From assembly GCA_040882285.1 (NCBI GenBank), contig JBBEBQ010000014.1, positions 44,582 through 108,581 of the forward strand: a stretch of 64,000 bases of DNA, in the 5' to 3' direction. Below, piece by piece: positions 17,067 to 26,581 of the stretch (positions are counted from its first letter, which is position 1; each line of letters opens with the position of its first letter). The position numbers and the translations under genes were made by a program. Under the pieces are notes generated by a model. The model saw nothing but the letters and a program-made list of their open reading frames with translations. It did not search any database and was not told where the DNA came from. Source of the DNA: Gemmatimonadaceae bacterium (lineage in GTDB: Bacteria > Gemmatimonadota > Gemmatimonadetes > Gemmatimonadales > Gemmatimonadaceae).

Positions 17067-18893
17067 CTACGAGGTCGTTTCGGTGGAGCCTCCCAGTTGG
17101 GCGAGCAGCTTTCCCGCGGTGGCGACCGTCCAGCCCGGAAGCTGCGCTATCTGCTCGGGCGTGGCCTGGCGGACACCTTCGAGGCTGCCGAACGATTGGA
17201 TCAGCTGTCGCCTCTTCATCGGCCCGACGCCGGGGATCTGGAGGAGTTCCGAAGTCACGGTGCGCATCGAGCGTCGTTTCCGGTTGTAGGTCACGGCGAA
17301 CCGGTGCGCCTCGTCGCGCGCCTGTTGCAGCAAGCGTAAGGCGGGCGATCGCCGGGAGATCCGCACCGGATCGGTCCTCCCCCACACGTACACCTCTTCC
17401 TCCTTCTTCGCGAGGCTGATCAGCGGCCTGTCGCCGAGCCCGAGCGACTCCATCGCCTCGTGCGCCGCGGACAGCTGCCCGCGGCCGCCGTCGATCACCA
17501 CCAGCTCCGGGCTCGGCTTCTCGTCGGCCATCCTGCGGTTGAAGTAGCGCGTGACCACCTCGCGCATCGACGCGAAGTCGTCGCTTCCCTCCACCGTCTT
17601 CACGCGGAACTTGCGGTACTCGCCGCGCTTCGGCCGCCCGTTCTCGAACCAGACCGCTGAGCCGACAGTGTCGGTCCCCTGCGTGGTCGAGATGTCGAAG
17701 CACACCAGCGTGCGCGGCAGGCGCTCCAGTCCCAGCTCGCGCTGGAGATCGTACACCGGCTCGCCCGCGCGCTCCTCCGACTCCAGCGACGACAGCTTCA
17801 GCTCCTCCAGCAGGTGCCGCGCGTTCTGCTCGGCGAGATCGACCAGCTCGCGCCGGGGCCCGCGCTGCGGCACGCTCATCTTCGCGTCCGGCACCGACTG
17901 CTGCAGCAGCTCGCGGTCGTCGAAGTCGAAAGGCAGCAGCAGCTCGCGCGCGCGCTCCGGCATCGCGGGATAGCTGCCCGCGAGATACGCCGAGAGCACC
18001 GTAGGATCCGGCTCGCCCTCGATGTTCTCCAGATACCGGTGCTCGCGCGCGAGCAGCTTCCCTTCCCTGATGCGCAGCATCGTCACGCAGGCGTCGTCCC
18101 CGTCGCGCGCGTAGCCCACTACGTCACGATCCCCGCCTTCCACGCGCAGCACGACCGTGGGCTCCTCCATTCGCTCGAGATGGTGCAACACGTCGCGCAG
18201 CTCGGCGGCGCGCTCGAAGTCCATCCTCTCCGCCGCCTCGTCCATCCGCGCGCGCACGCGCCGCACGACCTCGCTCGCGCGCCCGCCGAGGAAGAGCAGC
18301 ACCTCGTCGATCATCTGCCGGTACTCCTGCTGCGACTGGGCGAGGATGCAGGGGGCCTTGCACCGCTTGATGTAGTAGTCGAGACACGGCCGCTCGGGCA
18401 TCTCCGCCGGCATGTCGTAGCTGCACGACCGCACGGTGAAGATCCGCTTGACCACGTTCAGCGCGCGCCGCATGGCGCCGACGTCGGTGTACGGCCCGAA
18501 GTACTTCGCGCCGTCGTTGGTGACCCGCCGCGTGACAAACACGCGCGGGAACGGCTCCTGCGACGTCACCTTGATGTACGGGTACGACTTGTCGTCCTTC
18601 AGCGCGATGTTGAACCGCGGGCGGTGCTCCTTGATCAGGTTCGCCTCGAGGATCAGCGCGTGCGCCTCGCTCGGCACCACGATCGTGTCGACGTCTGCGA
18701 TCTGCCGCACGAGATACGTCGTCTTGAGGCTCGTGCCCGGATCGTTGGCGAAGTAGCTGCGCACGCGCGAACGGAGCTTCGCCGCCTTGCCGACGTACAG
18801 AATGGTCCCGTCCCGCCCCTTCCACAGGTACACGCCCGGGGATTCGGGGAGATGCGGGACTTTCGATGCGACGAGGTCGGGGAGGGGTTGCAC
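17067..18893 (-). CDS. uvrC: Excinuclease ABC subunit C
   Basis: The 608-residue product makes the dual incisions in UvrABC nucleotide excision repair. A GIY-YIG nuclease domain comes first (PESPGVYLWKGRDGTILYVGKA), then a Cys-containing segment (CLDYYIKRCKAPC). The UVR motif for UvrB contact follows (RMDFERAAELRDVLHHLERM), and then the RNase H-like second nuclease (CFDISTTQGTDTVGS and VIDGGRGQL). Tandem helix-hairpin-helix motifs close the protein (IPGVGPMKRRQLIQSFGS). The length is normal for the family. Confidence 0.97.
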   Translation of the reverse strand: MQPLPDLVASKVPHLPESPGVYLWKGRDGTILYVGKAAKLRSRVRSYFANDPGTSLKTTYLVRQIADVDTIVVPSEAHALILEANLIKEHRPRFNIALKDDKSYPYIKVTSQEPFPRVFVTRRVTNDGAKYFGPYTDVGAMRRALNVVKRIFTVRSCSYDMPAEMPERPCLDYYIKRCKAPCILAQSQQEYRQMIDEVLLFLGGRASEVVRRVRARMDEAAERMDFERAAELRDVLHHLERMEEPTVVLRVEGGDRDVVGYARDGDDACVTMLRIREGKLLAREHRYLENIEGEPDPTVLSAYLAGSYPAMPERARELLLPFDFDDRELLQQSVPDAKMSVPQRGPRRELVDLAEQNARHLLEELKLSSLESEERAGEPVYDLQRELGLERLPRTLVCFDISTTQGTDTVGSAVWFENGRPKRGEYRKFRVKTVEGSDDFASMREVVTRYFNRRMADEKPSPELVVIDGGRGQLSAAHEAMESLGLGDRPLISLAKKEEEVYVWGRTDPVRISRRSPALRLLQQARDEAHRFAVTYNRKRRSMRTVTSELLQIPGVGPMKRRQLIQSFGSLEGVRQATPEQIAQLPGWTVATAGKLLAQLGGSTETTS

Positions 18894-19078
18894 GTCTAAT
18901 TATACCCCCGCCATCGGCTGCTTTCCCACCTGGATGCGACGAACGCCGCACACTCGGTAGTTGGTCAATCCCGGTGACGTTCACCTGCGATTGCGGATTG
19001 AGGACTTTGCGGCCTCAGGACGCTCCCGCGCCGAATATCTTGTGATTAACTTCGCGCTTACCCTCGCGCGAGATTTCC

Positions 19079-19432
19079 ATGGAAATGCCGCCGCCCCGCA
19101 TTGTGAGAACGCCGCTGACACGGGCGGAGGTCACATCGATCGCCGTCGAGCAGTTCGGCGACATGGTGAAAGCCGTGGTCGACGTCGAACGGCGTATCAT
19201 GGCTCTGGGCGGCGAGCTGCACTCGGATGAAGAGGCGCTGTTGTTGGACGACGGATCTTCCCAAAAACACCTCTGGGGAATCAACCTCTATCCCGGGTCG
19301 AGCGACGAGGACTGGATCGAGTACGATTCCATGATCAACGTCAGACCATCCCAGGGCAATCGCTCGCGCGGAGTGGAAGACGCGGAACTACGCCACGCTA
19401 TCAGGCGAATCGTGACCGAGCTCGTGAAATAG
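19079..19432 (+). CDS. DUF5674 family protein
   Basis: The 117-residue product has the family hallmarks EQFGDMVKAVVDVERRIMALGGELHSDEEALLL, LWGINLYPG and SMINVRPSQGNRSRGVED. Function is unknown. It is divergently oriented from uvrC, with a 185-bp intergenic region, and ends one base before the next gene. The start is uncertain: ATG 19079 or the ATG six bases later. Confidence 0.8.
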   Translation: MEMPPPRIVRTPLTRAEVTSIAVEQFGDMVKAVVDVERRIMALGGELHSDEEALLLDDGSSQKHLWGINLYPGSSDEDWIEYDSMINVRPSQGNRSRGVEDAELRHAIRRIVTELVK

Positions 19433-19433
19433 C

Positions 19434-19784
19434 ATGGCTACGTCGGCGGCGGGACACGCCGGTCTGGCGGCGGGCAAATGGAGCTCGCTATCGCTGATCG
19501 AGCAGCTCGCCAACATCGGGAGTGAGGTGTCCCGCGCGATCAAGGCTCACGAGGCTGGCCGCCCGGACCGTCGGGACGCTGCCGTCGACCGCGGCCTCGA
19601 GCTGTTCGATCTGACAGCCGCCGACGACAGGTGGAGAGGAGCTCGCCGCCGCGAAGTGCTCAGAGCAAGGGAGCAATTCTGCGCGCTCTTCTGGGGACGC
19701 GAGCGCGAGGCTGACCCTGCTTCACTCAACCGGTACTTTCTTCACTTCGCGCTCGCGGCGCGCCGGGCGACCGGGCGTGCATGA
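19434..19784 (+). CDS. Small helical conserved hypothetical protein
   Basis: The 116-residue, all-helical product contains SLIEQLANIGSEVSRAIKAHE, RGLELFDLTAAD and RYFLHFALAAR. I recognise the same pattern from small uncharacterised proteins in many bacteria, including candidate phyla, but know no function. It starts one base after the DUF5674 gene, so the two form a bicistronic unit. A class II heptamer array begins five bases after its stop. Confidence 0.65.
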   Translation: MATSAAGHAGLAAGKWSSLSLIEQLANIGSEVSRAIKAHEAGRPDRRDAAVDRGLELFDLTAADDRWRGARRREVLRAREQFCALFWGREREADPASLNRYFLHFALAARRATGRA

Positions 19785-19788
19785 AAAC

Positions 19789-19837
19789 AGCCAGCAGCTA
19801 GCAGCGAGCAGCGAGCAGCGAGCAGCGAGCAGCGAAC
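19789..19837. repeat. Heptamer array 3 (class II, seven AGCGAGC-like units)
   Basis: Seven 7-bp units in a row: AGCCAGC, AGCTAGC, AGCGAGC four times, AGCGAAC. It fills the convergent gap between the small helical protein gene (ends 19784) and murJ (ends 19845). Confidence 0.9.
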
Positions 19838-19844
19838 GAGTCGC

Positions 19845-21404
19845 CTATTGGCTGCGCTTGAGGAGGCCGGAGAGCTCGGAGACGCCTAGCAGCCAAGCGA
19901 CGCCCAGGTAGATCGCGCCGTACACCGGCAGGATCGCGAGCGCGAGAACGAGGGGTTGGGAGTCTCCGATGAAGAGCCCACGCATCCAGCCCGCCGCCGC
20001 GGCGGCCAGACCTGCGATGGCGATGAGCTTCATCAGATGATTCAGCTCTACGGGCACGTGACCGATGCGCTTGCCCAGCCCGCGGCGAAGCAGCGCGTAC
20101 TCGACCCACCCGGCAATGCCGCCCGCCAGCGTAAGCCCTACCGCGCCGAGCCTGCGATCGACGTCGAGCGCGCGCGGGAGGACGACGGCGAGAAGCAGCC
20201 CCAGCACCACGCTGATCGTGATCCGGATGATGGCATACCGGACCGGGGTGCGCGTGTCGCGCGTGGCGTAGAACGTCGAGGCGTACAGCCGGCTCAGCGT
20301 GAACGCCAGCAGCCCGATGGACGAGCCGATCAGGATCTGCCAGACCCAGATCGTGTCGGCGCGGGTGAACTCGCCCCGCTGATAGATGGCGCCGACGATG
20401 ACGTCGCCCAGGAAGAGAAACGCGACGGCCGACGGCACGACGAAGAACGCGATACGTCGCAACCCGGTGCGGAGCCGCTGGCGCAGGTGCGCCGCCGTCT
20501 CGCCCAGATCGCCCGCGATGCTCGACATCGCGGGCAGCTCGGCGGCTGACACGGACATGGCGAACAGGCTGATCGGCAGCAGGTAGAGAATCTGCGCGTA
20601 CACGACCGCCGCGAGCGCGCCCGACACGACCAGGCTGGCGATCAGCGTGTCGAAGTACGCGCTGATCTGGACGACTCCCCTGCCCACGAACACCGGCACG
20701 AAGTTGCGCACCACCCGCTGGACGCTCTCGCTCTCGCGCGCGAAAGTGAGCCGCGCCCCCTGGATGAGCGGGAGCACGACCGGCAGCTGCACGGCGAACT
20801 GCAGCGCGCTTCCGGCCACCGAGCCCCACGCGAGATAAACCGCGAGGTGCGGCTGGGTCGATGTGGCGCCGTAGAACAGCAGCGTCGCGATCAGCGCCAG
20901 GTTCCAGATCACGGGCGCGACGTACGGCAGGAAGAACCGCCGGTGCGAGTTGAGAATGCCGAGGCACCAGGCCGACAGGACCAGCAGCGCCGCTCCGGGA
21001 AAGAGGATGCGCGTGAGCTGGATCGTGAGCTCCCGCTTCTCCCCGGTGAACCCCGCCGCGATCACCGACACGAGCAGCGGCGCGGCCAGGATTCCGAGCA
21101 ACACCAGAACCGCGGCCACGGTCGAGAGGAGCGCAAACACCGCTCCGGCGAGCCGCGTGGCCTCCTCGTGCTGTCCGCGCGCGCGCAGTCCGGCGTACTC
21201 CGGAATGAACGACGCCGACAGCACCCCTTCCCCGAAGAGGTTCTGCAGCAGGTTGGGAATTCTGAACGCGGCGTTGAACGCGTCGCCGGAGATGGACGTG
21301 CCGAAGAAGTGCGCGAAGACGCCCTCGCGAACGAGCCCGGTGATCCGGCTCAGGAATATGCCGGCCGCGACCAGGAACGCGGATCTGCCGGTGCGCTCGG
21401 TCAC
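19845..21404 (-). CDS. murJ: Lipid II flippase MurJ
   Basis: The 519-residue polytopic protein has about 14 hydrophobic helices. The MviN/MurJ start is present: FLVAAGIFLSRITGLVREGVFAHFFG, then AFNAAFRIPNLLQNLFGEGVLSASFIP. ARDTRTPVRYAI is another conserved segment. It flips the peptidoglycan precursor lipid II across the inner membrane. The GTG start overlaps the TGA of bshC (GTGA), so expression is coupled to that gene. Confidence 0.94.
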   Translation of the reverse strand: MTERTGRSAFLVAAGIFLSRITGLVREGVFAHFFGTSISGDAFNAAFRIPNLLQNLFGEGVLSASFIPEYAGLRARGQHEEATRLAGAVFALLSTVAAVLVLLGILAAPLLVSVIAAGFTGEKRELTIQLTRILFPGAALLVLSAWCLGILNSHRRFFLPYVAPVIWNLALIATLLFYGATSTQPHLAVYLAWGSVAGSALQFAVQLPVVLPLIQGARLTFARESESVQRVVRNFVPVFVGRGVVQISAYFDTLIASLVVSGALAAVVYAQILYLLPISLFAMSVSAAELPAMSSIAGDLGETAAHLRQRLRTGLRRIAFFVVPSAVAFLFLGDVIVGAIYQRGEFTRADTIWVWQILIGSSIGLLAFTLSRLYASTFYATRDTRTPVRYAIIRITISVVLGLLLAVVLPRALDVDRRLGAVGLTLAGGIAGWVEYALLRRGLGKRIGHVPVELNHLMKLIAIAGLAAAAAGWMRGLFIGDSQPLVLALAILPVYGAIYLGVAWLLGVSELSGLLKRSQ

Positions 21405-22930
21405 AGCGCCGCCGCGTGCTCCCGTGCCTTCGCGAGTATCCCCGTGAGGACGTCGCCACCGTACTTGGCGAACAGCGGTATCGCATTCAGAGCGCGCTCT
21501 TGCGGCTTGCCGTTCGGGTAGAGCGCGCCGCGCGCGGTGGCGACCTCGGTCAGAAGCTCGCTTCCCTTGCGCTTGGTCGCGGCGACGTACCGGCGCTCGA
21601 GGCGGTCGAGCTTGTGCAGCAGCTGCCGCTTGGCCCCTTCGAGCACCGCCGCCGGAAGAACGCCCGCCGCCGTGTCCTCTTTTTCCAGCTCGTCGAGCGC
21701 CGATTCGACGCGGACCCGCGCCTTCTTGAGCGCTTTCACGATGCCGGCGGGCAGTTGCTCGCGCGCCACGCGGGTCTCCACCGCGTGCGGATCGGCGAAA
21801 TCGTCCACGTCCGCACCGATCCTGTCCAGCACTTTCCGGACGTGCGGCTCGACGATCACACCCGACCAGCGCGGCACGATCAGCGGCCGCCTCGCGCCGA
21901 GTCCGTCCGCGACCGCGCTCACCTGCGCGAAGTACGCGATCTCGGCGGGCCCGCCCACGTACGCGACCGTGGGGAGGATCGCCCGCTCCATCACCGGGCG
22001 GAGCAGCACGTTGGGCGAGAGGTCGGCGGCCTTCGACCCGGCCAACGTCTCGGCTTCGCGCACTCTGACGCGGTGGCGGCCGCCACTTCCGTTGCTGAAC
22101 ACCAGCGTGCGACCGGCGACGTGCGCGACCTGCGCGCGATGTCCCGCGTCCTTCAGCACCTTGGACCGCTGCTTCAGCGCGGCCTCGAGCTCGCCACCGT
22201 GCGCGAGAGCTTGCTCCAGGAGCGGACGCCCCGCCCCACGAACGGCAGGATGCGAGGCGTCCAGCACGGCCACGCCCAATGGCTCGAGTATCGTCCGGAG
22301 CAATCGCACGTAGGCGCCGCCTATCGTCGATTCCGGTGAATACGCGGCCCGCACAGCGTCGAGCACCGCGCCATTCGGCGCGGAGCCGCACGCGCGCGTG
22401 AGCGCGTCGAGCTGCGCGCCGAGATCGCCCAGGGGAAAGGCGGACATCGGCAGCCCGCCTTCCGCCTGTGATTCGATGCGGATGACCTCGGCGCCGCCCG
22501 GCATGCTCACCGTCGTCTCGCTCGCCTCCGCGAAATCCGCGTCGTCGGTCGCGGCCCAGAACACGGGCGCGGCGGGAACGCCGGTCAGCTTTTCCAGCTC
22601 GTCCGCGAGCGCGAGCGCCGACATCGCCTTGAACCACGTGTATAACGGCCCGCCGAACAACCCCGGCTGCTGTCCCGTGGTGACCGCGACGCCGCCCGAG
22701 TTGGCGGCGCGCCGCAGGCGAACCGCGGCGGCGCTCTTCGCTTCGAGCGCGGGCGCCAGCGCGCGCAGCCACGCCCCGCCCTCGAACTCGACGGCGGTCT
22801 CCGCGACGCGCCGCCTCCACCCTTCGGCATCCGGTCGCGGCTCGTACCATTCTGCTGGAGTGTCGGGTTGCCCTGCCAACGCAATCAATGGCGATGCGCT
22901 CAGCGGCCGCGAGCGGAGCTCGAGTGTCAT
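21401..22930 (-). CDS. bshC: BshC-type cysteine-adding enzyme (bacillithiol synthesis)
   Basis: The product is 509 residues, close to the usual length of about 540. Family motifs include VAVTTGQQPGLFGGPLYTWFKAM, PVFWAATDDADFAEA, SPNVLLRPVMERAILPTVAYVGGPAEIAYFAQ and a long C-terminal coiled coil (KALKKARVRVESALDELEKE). BshC adds cysteine to glucosaminyl-malate to form bacillithiol. No bshA or bshB lies in the window. The ATG at 22930 overlaps the upstream methyltransferase stop by four bases. Confidence 0.88.
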   Translation of the reverse strand: MTLELRSRPLSASPLIALAGQPDTPAEWYEPRPDAEGWRRRVAETAVEFEGGAWLRALAPALEAKSAAAVRLRRAANSGGVAVTTGQQPGLFGGPLYTWFKAMSALALADELEKLTGVPAAPVFWAATDDADFAEASETTVSMPGGAEVIRIESQAEGGLPMSAFPLGDLGAQLDALTRACGSAPNGAVLDAVRAAYSPESTIGGAYVRLLRTILEPLGVAVLDASHPAVRGAGRPLLEQALAHGGELEAALKQRSKVLKDAGHRAQVAHVAGRTLVFSNGSGGRHRVRVREAETLAGSKAADLSPNVLLRPVMERAILPTVAYVGGPAEIAYFAQVSAVADGLGARRPLIVPRWSGVIVEPHVRKVLDRIGADVDDFADPHAVETRVAREQLPAGIVKALKKARVRVESALDELEKEDTAAGVLPAAVLEGAKRQLLHKLDRLERRYVAATKRKGSELLTEVATARGALYPNGKPQERALNAIPLFAKYGGDVLTGILAKAREHAAAL

Positions 22931-23658
22931 TCCCGTATCGCGAACATGATCGTGCGGGGAGAGCTCTCCGAGTGGGCGCCGCCGGCATAGTCGCCCAGCA
23001 CCTGCTCGACTCCGAAGCCGCTCTCCTCCAGCATCGTCTCCAGATCCATCCGGTCGAACAGGCGCACGCGCTCGACGAAAGTCTGGTCGGCGGCGCCGCC
23101 CTCCCCGCCCGACGCGATGGTCTTCACTACGAACCTGTCGTCGGCCGAGATCTCGCGGCGCACCTCCACTGCGCGGCCGCCGATGTTGCTGGATTCCCGC
23201 GGCACGAGCGCACTGCGCACATGCTCGGAGTTGAGGAAGTCGAGCACGAACTTGCCGCCGCGCCGCGTAACGCGCGCCACTTCGGCCAGCACGCGCAGGT
23301 GCTGCGCGTCGTTGTCGAAGTAGCCGAAGCTGGTGAACAGATTCACGACGAGATCGAACCCGTGGTCCACGAACGGAAGCGCGCGCATGTCGCCGCGGAC
23401 GTAGAGACCCTCCGGGTCGGCCGCCTTCGCCCGCGCGAGCAGCGCCGCGGATAGATCCAATCCGGCCGTCCACCACCGCTCGCTGAGCACGCGGGAATGC
23501 CTGCCGGCGCCGCACGCGAGGTCCAGCGCACGCTTGACCTCGATCCCGCCGAGATTGGCCTCGACGAGTCCGACAGCGGCCGCCGCCTCGCGCTCGTCCC
23601 GGTGCGGGTACAGCGCGAGGTACTCCTCACCGAACCACTTCTCGAACCACTCGGTCAT
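22927..23658 (-). CDS. Class I SAM-dependent methyltransferase
   Basis: The 243-residue product has a Rossmann methyltransferase core: LDLACGAGRHSRVLSER (motif I), GLDLSAALLARAKAAD, VRGDMRALPFVDHGFDLVVNLFTSFGYF, and RRGGKFVLDFLNSEHV. It resembles the methyltransferases commonly found just upstream of bshC. The substrate is unknown. It overlaps bshC by four bases. A class II heptamer array lies upstream of its start. Confidence 0.82.
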   Translation of the reverse strand: MTEWFEKWFGEEYLALYPHRDEREAAAAVGLVEANLGGIEVKRALDLACGAGRHSRVLSERWWTAGLDLSAALLARAKAADPEGLYVRGDMRALPFVDHGFDLVVNLFTSFGYFDNDAQHLRVLAEVARVTRRGGKFVLDFLNSEHVRSALVPRESSNIGGRAVEVRREISADDRFVVKTIASGGEGGAADQTFVERVRLFDRMDLETMLEESGFGVEQVLGDYAGGAHSESSPRTIMFAIRE

Positions 23659-23671
23659 ACGAAGAGCGCTC

Positions 23672-23699
23672 TTGGCTGTTGGCTGTTGGCTATTGGCAT
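23672..23699. repeat. Heptamer array 4 (class II, four TTGGCTG-like units)
   Basis: Four units: TTGGCTG twice, TTGGCTA, TTGGCAT. It lies in the 54-bp gap between the methyltransferase start (23658) and the rlmH stop (23713). Confidence 0.8.
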
Positions 23700-23712
23700 T
23701 CGAGACTCGCGG

Positions 23713-24177
23713 TCATTTGTGATAGGGCTCGCCGCGAACGATCGTGCCGGCACGGTAAAGTTGCTCCGCGAGCACCAGGCGGGCCAACTCATGTGGTAGC
23801 GTCCACGGCGCAAGTGACAGTCGCATCCGGGCTCGATCGCACAATTCGTCGGAGAGCCCGTGGGCCCCGCCGATCACGAACGCGAAATCGCGGCCCGACT
23901 CCCGCTCGGCCTGCAACCACGAAGAGAACCGGGCCGAATCGAAGGAGCGCCCGCCGGGATCGCACACCACGGCGCGGGCCGGCTCGCCGATCCGCTCGCG
24001 CAGCCGCTCGCCTTCCCGCTGCCGCACCATGTCCGCCGAAATGCCCCTGCCCGACTCCTCGCGCACCTCCACTACTTCCAGCGGCCAATACCGCGCGGCG
24101 CGCTTCTCGTACTCAGCGATCGCGCCGGCTAGGGAAGTGGCCTTCGGCTTCCCCACCACCGCGACGATCACGCGCAT
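23713..24177 (-). CDS. rlmH: 23S rRNA (pseudouridine1915-N3) methyltransferase RlmH
   Basis: The 154-residue product is the usual SPOUT-fold length. Motifs are IVAVVGKPK at the start, LAGAIAEYEKRAARYWPLEVVEV, VVCDPGGRSFDSARFSSWL, FVIGGAHGLSDEL (SAM-binding knot loop), and LSLAPWTLPHELARLVLAEQLYRAG near the C-terminus. It methylates a pseudouridine in helix 69 of 23S rRNA after 70S assembly. Confidence 0.96.
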   Translation of the reverse strand: MRVIVAVVGKPKATSLAGAIAEYEKRAARYWPLEVVEVREESGRGISADMVRQREGERLRERIGEPARAVVCDPGGRSFDSARFSSWLQAERESGRDFAFVIGGAHGLSDELCDRARMRLSLAPWTLPHELARLVLAEQLYRAGTIVRGEPYHK

Positions 24178-24186
24178 CGGCGGAGA

Positions 24187-25503
24187 TCAGGCGTAGATGC
24201 CGCGCAGCTTGTGCACGGTCGAGACGCGCTCGACCGAGAGCATGTACGAGGCCGTGCGCATGTTCACCTTGTGCCTCTTCGCGATGTCCAGGACGTTGGC
24301 GAAGCTGCGGCACATGATGTCGCGCAGCCGGTCGTTCACCAGATCCTCCGTCCAGAAATAGCCGCCGCGGTTCTGCACCCATTCGAAGTACGAGACCGTC
24401 ACGCCTCCGGCATTGGCCAGAATGTCCGGGATCACGAACACTCCCTTCTCGTCCAGGATCGCGTCCGCGGGCGCCGTGGTCGGGCCGTTCGCGCCCTCGC
24501 AGATGATCTTGGCGCGCACCTGCGATGCGTTCTTCGTCGTGATGACGTTCTCCAGCGCCGCGGGCAGCAGAACGTCCACGTCCAGCGTCAGCAGCTCCGC
24601 GGGCTTCATCTTGTCGCCGCCCGCAAACTCCTTCAGCGTGCCGTGCTTGCGGTAGTGCTCGATGGCCTTCTGGGTGTCGATGCCGTCCGCGTTGTACAGC
24701 GAGACGTGCCGGTCAGCGATCGCCACGATTCTGCACCCTTCCTGCGACAGCAGATCGGCGGCGACCGAGCCGACGTTGCCGAAGCCCTGCACCGCCACCG
24801 TCGCGTTGCGCACCGAGAGGCCGAGATGATTGAGCGCTTCCTTGGTCACGATCATGCAGCCGCGCCCGGTCGCCTCCCGCCTGCCGAGCGAGCCACCCAT
24901 CACCACCGGCTTGCCCGTCACGACCGCGGTGACCGTATGGCCCACGTGCATCGAGTACGTGTCCATCAGCCACGCCATCACGCGCTCGTTGGTGTTCACA
25001 TCCGGGGCGGGCACGTCGGAGTCGGGGCCGAGCGTGTTGATGATAGCCGCGGTGTACCGGCGGGTCATCCGCTCCAGCTCGCCCACGCTCATCTTCTCCG
25101 GGTCGCAGTTGACGCCGCCCTTGGAGCCGCCGAACGGAATGTCGACCACCGCGCACTTCCACGTCATCCACGCCGCGAGAGCCTTCACTTCCTCGAGCGT
25201 GACCGCCGTGTCGAATCTGATGCCGCCCTTGGCGGGGCCGCGCGACGTGTTGTACAGCACGCGGTAGCCGGTGTACACGTCCACGCTTCCATCGTCCTTC
25301 AGCACGGGGACCGCGACGATGATCTGTTTTTCCGGTTGGCGCAGCACTTTCACCAGCCCCGGATCGAGATCGAGCAGCTCCGCCGCTCGGTCGAAGCGCG
25401 ACATCATCGCCTCGAAGGGATTCTCTTCGGAAAGGAAACGGTCCTTGTCCCGGCCGAGTATGCCGTGAGCGGGAGTGAGGCGGCGGTCTTCTATGATGGC
25501 CAT
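24187..25503 (-). CDS. Glu/Leu/Phe/Val dehydrogenase (glutamate dehydrogenase)
   Basis: The 438-residue product interconverts glutamate and 2-oxoglutarate plus ammonia. It shows [20 protein letters not shown] with the catalytic Lys, and [22 protein letters not shown]. The Rossmann loop is [19 protein letters not shown], followed by [18 protein letters not shown]. The coenzyme preference is not obvious by eye. The ATG at 25503 fits the family N-terminus; a GTG at 25521 would add six residues. Confidence 0.93.
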   Translation of the reverse strand: MAIIEDRRLTPAHGILGRDKDRFLSEENPFEAMMSRFDRAAELLDLDPGLVKVLRQPEKQIIVAVPVLKDDGSVDVYTGYRVLYNTSRGPAKGGIRFDTAVTLEEVKALAAWMTWKCAVVDIPFGGSKGGVNCDPEKMSVGELERMTRRYTAAIINTLGPDSDVPAPDVNTNERVMAWLMDTYSMHVGHTVTAVVTGKPVVMGGSLGRREATGRGCMIVTKEALNHLGLSVRNATVAVQGFGNVGSVAADLLSQEGCRIVAIADRHVSLYNADGIDTQKAIEHYRKHGTLKEFAGGDKMKPAELLTLDVDVLLPAALENVITTKNASQVRAKIICEGANGPTTAPADAILDEKGVFVIPDILANAGGVTVSYFEWVQNRGGYFWTEDLVNDRLRDIMCRSFANVLDIAKRHKVNMRTASYMLSVERVSTVHKLRGIYA

Positions 25504-25558
25504 TTTCAGTAAGACGGGCACGCGATGCGCGCCGTCGGCTGTACCTTGTCAGTGAGTG

Positions 25559-26581
25559 TCATCGAGAGGCGCGGCGGGCCAGCAGCGCATCCACCAACCG
25601 ATCGAAAAGCTCGGCTCCCCACGCCACCCGAACGGGCTGTGAAACATACCATAAGGCAGGTGCGTCGGCAGGCCACAACGGTGCCAGCTTGACGGCGTCC
25701 TTGAGCGTGCAGACCGCCATGCCGCCCCGCGGCGCGAGGCCCGCCAGGTCGCGCGCTTCATCGCGGGTGAAGTGGTGGTGATCGGGAAAGCCGCGCGGCT
25801 CGACCGCGGCGCCGGCGCGCCGGAGCTGCGCGAAAAACGCTTCCGGGTTCCCCACCGCCGCGATCGCCAGGATGCTCGCGCCCGAGAGTCCGCCGGTCGG
25901 CAGCCGCGCGTCGGGATCCCCGAACCGGAATAGATCTCCCAGCTCGAGCACGATGCCGGCGACGGGCGTGTCGGGCGCGGCCCGGGTGACCGCTGTGCGC
26001 GCGGCCTCGATCTCGGTGGCGGTGGCCGCCTTGCTCGTGATCACCGCGAGGTCCGCCCGGCGCAGCGCCTCCAGCGGCTCGCGCCACGGGCCGGACGGCA
26101 GCATCCGCCGCGGGATGGTCCATCCGTCGGCCGACACCAGCACGATGTCCGCGGCCCGCGCCACGCGCCGATGCTGAAAGGCGTCGTCCAGCACGGCGAC
26201 GTCCGCGCCGCGCGCCGCCGCTTCCGCCACGCCCTTCGTCCTGTCCGCCGACACGACGACCGGGATCGACGGATTCAGCACGGCGTGCACGAGCGGCTCG
26301 TCGTCGCCATACCCGCGAAGAACCACCGCCGGTGCCGCGCCGCGCGTCGCCAGCTGCCGCGCGATCCAGGCGGCAACCGGAGTCTTCCCGGTTCCGCCCA
26401 CTGTGAGATTACCGACGCTGGCGGCCGGGATCGGCGTCGCGCGCGCCGGCAGCGCGCCGCGATCGTACAGTTCGTTCCGCACGGCGACTACGCCGGCCAT
26501 GGCCCGCTCGGCCGGCAGCAGCAGCGCCCTCGCGGCGCGCGCCGCGACGCTGTTCGAGCGCCACAGGTCAGCGGGAGTCAT
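25559..26581 (-). CDS. lpxK: Tetraacyldisaccharide 4'-kinase
   Basis: The 340-residue product phosphorylates the lipid A disaccharide at the 4' position. An N-terminal hydrophobic helix is followed by the Walker A variant VGNLTVGGTGKTP. ILRGYGDDEP-like, LDDAFQHRRVARAADIVLV and PSGPWREPLEALRRADLAVIT are conserved stretches, and FPDHHHFTRDEA is the family signature. The ATG overlaps the stop of the acyltransferase gene by four bases. It is the last gene of the lipid A block. Confidence 0.94.
   Translation of the reverse strand: MTPADLWRSNSVAARAARALLLPAERAMAGVVAVRNELYDRGALPARATPIPAASVGNLTVGGTGKTPVAAWIARQLATRGAAPAVVLRGYGDDEPLVHAVLNPSIPVVVSADRTKGVAEAAARGADVAVLDDAFQHRRVARAADIVLVSADGWTIPRRMLPSGPWREPLEALRRADLAVITSKAATATEIEAARTAVTRAAPDTPVAGIVLELGDLFRFGDPDARLPTGGLSGASILAIAAVGNPEAFFAQLRRAGAAVEPRGFPDHHHFTRDEARDLAGLAPRGGMAVCTLKDAVKLAPLWPADAPALWYVSQPVRVAWGAELFDRLVDALLARRASR

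Noticed and set aside
21405..22988. Longer MurJ with an N-terminal extension
   Set aside because: The upstream frame is antiparallel-composition sequence within bshC; MurJ similarity begins at the GTG at 21404.
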